Part shown: in pieces, positions 56,771 through 64,000 of the stretch
How positions within the stretch are numbered: the stretch's first letter is position 1
How the letters are laid out: each line of letters starts with the position of its first letter
DNA from: CALKJU01 sp035326425
GTDB lineage: Bacteria > Pseudomonadota > Alphaproteobacteria > Geminicoccales > Geminicoccaceae
Reading direction: 5' to 3'
NCBI GenBank assembly: GCA_035326425.1
Contig: DAOLFG010000013.1
Coordinates: forward strand, 38,656-102,655
Length of the DNA stretch: 64,000 bases
Position numbers and translations under genes: made by a program
The notes under the pieces: model-generated
What the model was told of the DNA's origin: nothing
Databases searched by the model: none
The model's input: only the letters and a program-made list of their open reading frames with translations

Positions 56771-57715
56771 ATGGCTCGTGACAAGATCGCGCTGATCGGC
56801 GCGGGACAGATCGGCGGCACGCTGGCGCTCCTGGCCGGCCTCAAGGAGCTGGGCGATGTCGTCCTGTTCGACGTCGTCGAGGGCATGCCCGCCGGCAAGG
56901 CGCTCGATCTCGTCGAGAGCTCGCCGGTGGAGGGCTTCAACGCCCTGATCAGCGGCGGCAGCGACTATGCCGCGATCGAGGGTGCCGACGTCGTCATCGT
57001 CACTGCCGGCGTGCCGCGCAAGCCGGGCATGAGCCGCGACGACCTCATCGCCATCAACGCCGGCGTCGTGAAGTCGGTCGGCGAGAACATCAGGCGCTAC
57101 GCGCCCGACGCCTTCGTCATCGTCATCACCAACCCGCTCGATGCGATGGTCTGGGCGATGCAGAAGGTCACGGGCCTTGCACCGAACAAGGTGGTCGGCA
57201 TGGCGGGCGTGCTCGACAGCGCCCGCTTCCGCTGGTTCCTGGCCGAGGAGTTCAAGGTCTCGGTCGAGGACGTCACCGCCTTCGTGCTGGGCGGCCACGG
57301 CGACACCATGGTGCCGCTGATCCGCTACTCGACCGTCGCCGGCATCCCGCTGCCCGACCTCGTCAAGATGGGTTGGACGACCCAGGAGCGGCTGGACAAG
57401 ATCGTGCAGCGCACCCGCGACGGCGGTGCCGAGATCGTCAACCTGCTCAAGACCGGCTCGGCGTTCTATGCGCCGGCGGCCTCCGCGATCGCCATGGCCG
57501 AGTCCTACCTCAAGGACCAGAAGCGCGTGCTGCCCTGCGCCGCACACCTCTCCGGCCAGTACGGCGTCGAGGATCTCTATGTCGGCGTGCCGGTGGTGAT
57601 CGGCGCCGGTGGCGTCGAGCGGATCGTCGAGATCGAGCTTTCCGGCGACGACCGTGCCGCCTTCGACAAGTCGGTGGCGGCGGTGAGGTCGCTCTGCGAC
57701 GCCGTCAAGCTCTGA
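56771..57715 (+). CDS. mdh: Malate dehydrogenase
   Basis: This 314-residue NAD-dependent enzyme interconverts malate and oxaloacetate in the TCA cycle. It is of the LDH-like alphaproteobacterial type. The Rossmann motif is IALIGAGQIGGTLALLAG (about residues 6-23). Substrate Arg residues lie in VPRKPGMSRDDL and AGVLDSARFRWFLAE, and the catalytic His is in GGHGDTMVPL (about residue 177). The ATG at 56771 follows GAGGGGG. It heads the mdh-sucC-sucD-sucA-sucB block, 43 bp before sucC. Confidence 0.97.
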   Translation: MARDKIALIGAGQIGGTLALLAGLKELGDVVLFDVVEGMPAGKALDLVESSPVEGFNALISGGSDYAAIEGADVVIVTAGVPRKPGMSRDDLIAINAGVVKSVGENIRRYAPDAFVIVITNPLDAMVWAMQKVTGLAPNKVVGMAGVLDSARFRWFLAEEFKVSVEDVTAFVLGGHGDTMVPLIRYSTVAGIPLPDLVKMGWTTQERLDKIVQRTRDGGAEIVNLLKTGSAFYAPAASAIAMAESYLKDQKRVLPCAAHLSGQYGVEDLYVGVPVVIGAGGVERIVEIELSGDDRAAFDKSVAAVRSLCDAVKL

Positions 57716-57758
57716 AACCGCGTCCGACGGTGCTGAACGACAGGGGACGGCACGAGCC

Positions 57759-58930
<1,172 letters not shown>

Positions 58931-58931
<1 letters not shown>

Positions 58932-59806
58932 TGTCCGTCCTCATCGATGCCGGCACCAAGGTCATCTGCCAGGGCTTCACCGGCGCCCAGGGCACCTTCC
59001 ACTCCGAGCAGGCGATCGCCTACGGCACCCGCATGGTGGGCGGCGTCACGCCCGGCAAGGGTGGCGAGCAGCATCTGGGCCTGCCGGTGTTCGACACCGT
59101 GTCCGAGGCGCGCGAGAGGACCGGCTGCGACGCCACCGTGATCTATGTCCCGGCACCCTTCGCCGCGGACGCCATCCTGGAGGCGGTCGACGCCGAGATC
59201 CCGCTGGTGGTCTGCATCACCGAGGGCATCCCGGTGATGGACATGATCAAGGTCAAGCGGGCGCTGTCGGGCTCGAAGAGCCGGCTGATCGGCCCCAACT
59301 GCCCGGGCGTCATCACCCCCGGCGCCTGCAAGATCGGCATCATGCCGGGCCACATCCATCGGCCCGGCCGGATCGGCATCGTGTCGCGCTCGGGTACCCT
59401 GACCTACGAGGCGGTGGCGCAGACCACCGCCGCCGGCCTCGGCCAGTCGACCTGCGTCGGCATCGGCGGCGACCCGGTCAAGGGCACCGAGTTCATCGAC
59501 GTGCTCACCATGTTCATCGAGGATCCGCAGACCGAGGGCATGGTGATGATCGGCGAGATCGGCGGCAGTGCGGAGGAGGACGCCGCGGCGTTCCTCCAGG
59601 CCTCCGGCACGAAGAAGCCGGTCGTCGGCTTCATCGCCGGCCGCACGGCCCCGCCCGGTCGCCGCATGGGCCATGCCGGCGCCATCATCTCCGGCGGCAA
59701 GGGCGGCGCCGAGGAGAAGCTGGCCGCGATGCGCGATGCCGGCATCCATATAACGGACAGCCCGGCCGGCATCGGCAAGGCGATGCTGAAGGCGATGGGC
59801 GGCTGA
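58931..59806 (+). CDS. sucD: Succinyl-CoA synthetase alpha subunit
   Basis: SucD carries the phosphorylated His of the ligase. The 291-residue protein has CQGFTGAQGTFHSEQAIAYG (CoA-binding Rossmann region, about residues 14-33), GPNCPGVITPGACKIGIMPG and the active-site His in RRMGHAGAIISGG (about residue 248). SRSGTLTYEAV contacts the phosphate. Length is normal. It overlaps sucC by one base and is followed 61 bp later by sucA. Confidence 0.97.
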
Positions 59807-59867
59807 CGAGGCGGGCCGGCGGCCGAAGGGAGGCGCCGGCATCGCCGATGGAAAAGGGCGCAGGGTC

Positions 59868-62714
<2,847 letters not shown>

Positions 62715-62774
62715 GCGGATCGACAATCAGAAAGTACCGGGCCTCCGGGACGGTCGGCAGGGGAGACGCAGCAG

Positions 62775-64000
62775 ATGGCCGTCGAGATCAAGGTGCCGAC
62801 GCTGGGCGAGTCGGTGACCGAGGCGACCGTGTCGAAGTGGCTGAAGGCCAGGGGTGCGGCGGTCAAGGTCGACGAGCCGCTGGTCGAGCTCGAGACCGAC
62901 AAGGTCTCGGTCGAGGTGAATGCGCCGGCCAGTGGCGTGCTCGACGAGGTGTTGGTCGAGGAAGGCGCGGACGTCGCGGTCGGCACGCTGCTCGGCCGTA
63001 TCGCCGAAGGGGCGGAAGCCGCGGCTGCGCCTGCCGCGGCCAAGGCACCCGATCTGGCGCAGCGGCCCGAGGAGAAGGTGCAGGGCGAGGGCAGCGGCCC
63101 GCCCTCGGTCGAGAGTGCTGCCGCCAACGCCGAGCTGGCTGGCGGTGGTGCTGCCAAGGCAGGCCCCGCCGCGCGCAAGATCGCCGGCGAGAAGGCTGTC
63201 GATCTCGCCTCGGTGACCCCCACCGGCCCGAAGGGCAACGTCACCAAGGGCGACGTCCTGGCCGCCCCGGCCAGGCCGGCCGCCGTCGCGCCCGCTCCGG
63301 CTGCGGCACCTCCCGCCGGCCGCGAGGAGCGGGTGCGCATGACCCGCCTGCGCAAGCGGATCGCCGAGCGCCTCAAGGAGGCGCAGAACACCGCCGCCAT
63401 GCTCACCACCTTCAACGAGGTGGACATGGGTGCGGTGATGGGGCTGCGCAGCCGCTACCAGGACAGCTTCACCAAGAAGCACGGCGTCAAGCTGGGCTTC
63501 ATGTCGTTCTTCGTGAAGGCCTGCATCGAGGCCTTGAAGGCCTATCCCGCCGTCAACGCCGAGATCGACGGCGACGAGGTGGTCTACAAGCACTACTACG
63601 ACATCGGCGTGGCGGTGAGCACCGACACCGGCCTGCTGGTGCCGGTGCTGCGCGACGCCGAGGCGATGGGCCTCGCCGACATCGAGAAGGCCATCGGCGA
63701 TCTCGGCAAGCGGGCGCGCGAGGGCAAGCTCGCCATGGAGGAGCTGACCGGCGGCACCTTCAGCATCACCAATGGCGGCATCTTCGGCTCGCTGATGAGC
63801 ACGCCGATCCTCAACCCGCCGCAGTCCGGCATCCTCGGCATGCACAAGATCCAGGACCGGCCGATGGTCGTCGGCGGCAAGGTCGAGGTGCGGCCGATGA
63901 TGTACCTGGCGCTGTCCTACGACCACCGCATCATCGACGGCCGCGAGGCGGTGAGCTTCCTCGTCCGCGTCAAGGAGTGCATCGAGGCACCGGAGCGGAT
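62775..64000 (+). CDS. sucB: Dihydrolipoyl succinyltransferase E2, cut at the right edge
   Basis: SucB is the E2 core of the 2-oxoglutarate dehydrogenase complex. About 408 residues are visible and no stop occurs before the edge; typical length suggests only some ten residues are missing. The lipoyl domain has ETDKVSVEVNAP with Lys43 as lipoyl site, followed by an Ala/Pro linker, a peripheral-subunit-binding domain (AARKIAGEKAVDLASVTPTGPKGNVTKGDVL, about 135-166) and a catalytic domain with SITNGGIFGSLMSTPILNPPQ and the active-site DHRIIDGREAV (His near residue 385). The ATG at 62775 follows a GGGAG site. The E3 gene lpd lies beyond the window. Confidence 0.95.
   Translation, partial: MAVEIKVPTLGESVTEATVSKWLKARGAAVKVDEPLVELETDKVSVEVNAPASGVLDEVLVEEGADVAVGTLLGRIAEGAEAAAAPAAAKAPDLAQRPEEKVQGEGSGPPSVESAAANAELAGGGAAKAGPAARKIAGEKAVDLASVTPTGPKGNVTKGDVLAAPARPAAVAPAPAAAPPAGREERVRMTRLRKRIAERLKEAQNTAAMLTTFNEVDMGAVMGLRSRYQDSFTKKHGVKLGFMSFFVKACIEALKAYPAVNAEIDGDEVVYKHYYDIGVAVSTDTGLLVPVLRDAEAMGLADIEKAIGDLGKRAREGKLAMEELTGGTFSITNGGIFGSLMSTPILNPPQSGILGMHKIQDRPMVVGGKVEVRPMMYLALSYDHRIIDGREAVSFLVRVKECIEAPER

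Overview
This is a very GC-rich chromosomal window (roughly 70% GC by eye) from a Gram-negative, aerobic, metabolically versatile bacterium. The best fit is an alphaproteobacterium, perhaps a soil or plant-associated Rhodospirillales/Geminicoccales-like lineage. The reasons are a contiguous mdh-sucC-sucD-sucA-sucB block, a class I PHA synthase with a phasin behind TGC-rich sites, many ABC and TRAP uptake systems, an alphaproteobacterial-type RHH-domain protein, TTAACC (CtrA-like) elements, and galactitol/altritol catabolism genes of the Agrobacterium/Rhodobacter type. The genus cannot be fixed from this sequence. I see no rRNA, tRNA, CRISPR array, insertion sequence or prophage.

Layout. 1-7.7 kb: the end of a Lon-family protease with a coupled stress-protein-like gene, a 3-hydroxyacyl-CoA dehydrogenase, a phasin, a convergent MlaC-like gene, an NAD-dependent epimerase, a beta-CASP metallo-beta-lactamase nuclease and a MazEF toxin-antitoxin pair. 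7.7-11.6 kb (minus): a complete nickel-pincer cofactor operon, larA-larC-larE-larB. 11.8-16.1 kb: a small unknown gene, then a 2-aminoethylphosphonate-type ABC importer. 16.2-19.4 kb (minus): a form II CoxL-like molybdoenzyme subunit without partners, preceded by an EEP-like protein. 19.5-28.8 kb: a polyol locus. A dehydrogenase, a GatZ-type epimerase and a sugar kinase run leftward; a SorC regulator, an SmoEFGK-like ABC importer and a SmoS-like dehydrogenase run rightward. Together they should import galactitol or altritol and convert it through D-tagatose and tagatose 6-phosphate to fructose 6-phosphate.

29-34.6 kb (minus): an ECF sigma/anti-sigma pair, PHA synthase and a GMC-type oxidoreductase of different base composition. 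34.8-37.8 kb: a NitT/TauT-type ABC importer followed by a cysteine-rich DsrE-like protein, resembling the little-studied Sao gene set. 37.9-47.2 kb: an SRPBCC protein, a Tat-exported aspartoacylase-like peptidase, then an IclR-controlled TRAP importer with an enolase-superfamily enzyme, an SDR and an alpha/beta hydrolase, and across from it a GNAT and an RraA-type aldolase. This looks like catabolism of an unidentified organic or sugar acid. 47.3-53.2 kb: two uncharacterised proteins, adenine deaminase, a lipoprotein, a Ppx/GppA phosphatase and an RlmE-type rRNA methyltransferase. 53.3-56.5 kb: an RHH-PAS regulator divergent from a type I secreted DUF4114/RTX protein with 43 consecutive prolines. 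56.8 kb to the end: the TCA-cycle operon, with sucB cut by the window edge.

The most interesting items are the Sao-like DsrE/ABC operon, the complete lar operon with a three-cysteine LarE and an unsplit LarC, the tagatose-epimerase polyol locus, the unassigned TRAP/enolase/RraA region and the polyproline RTX protein.
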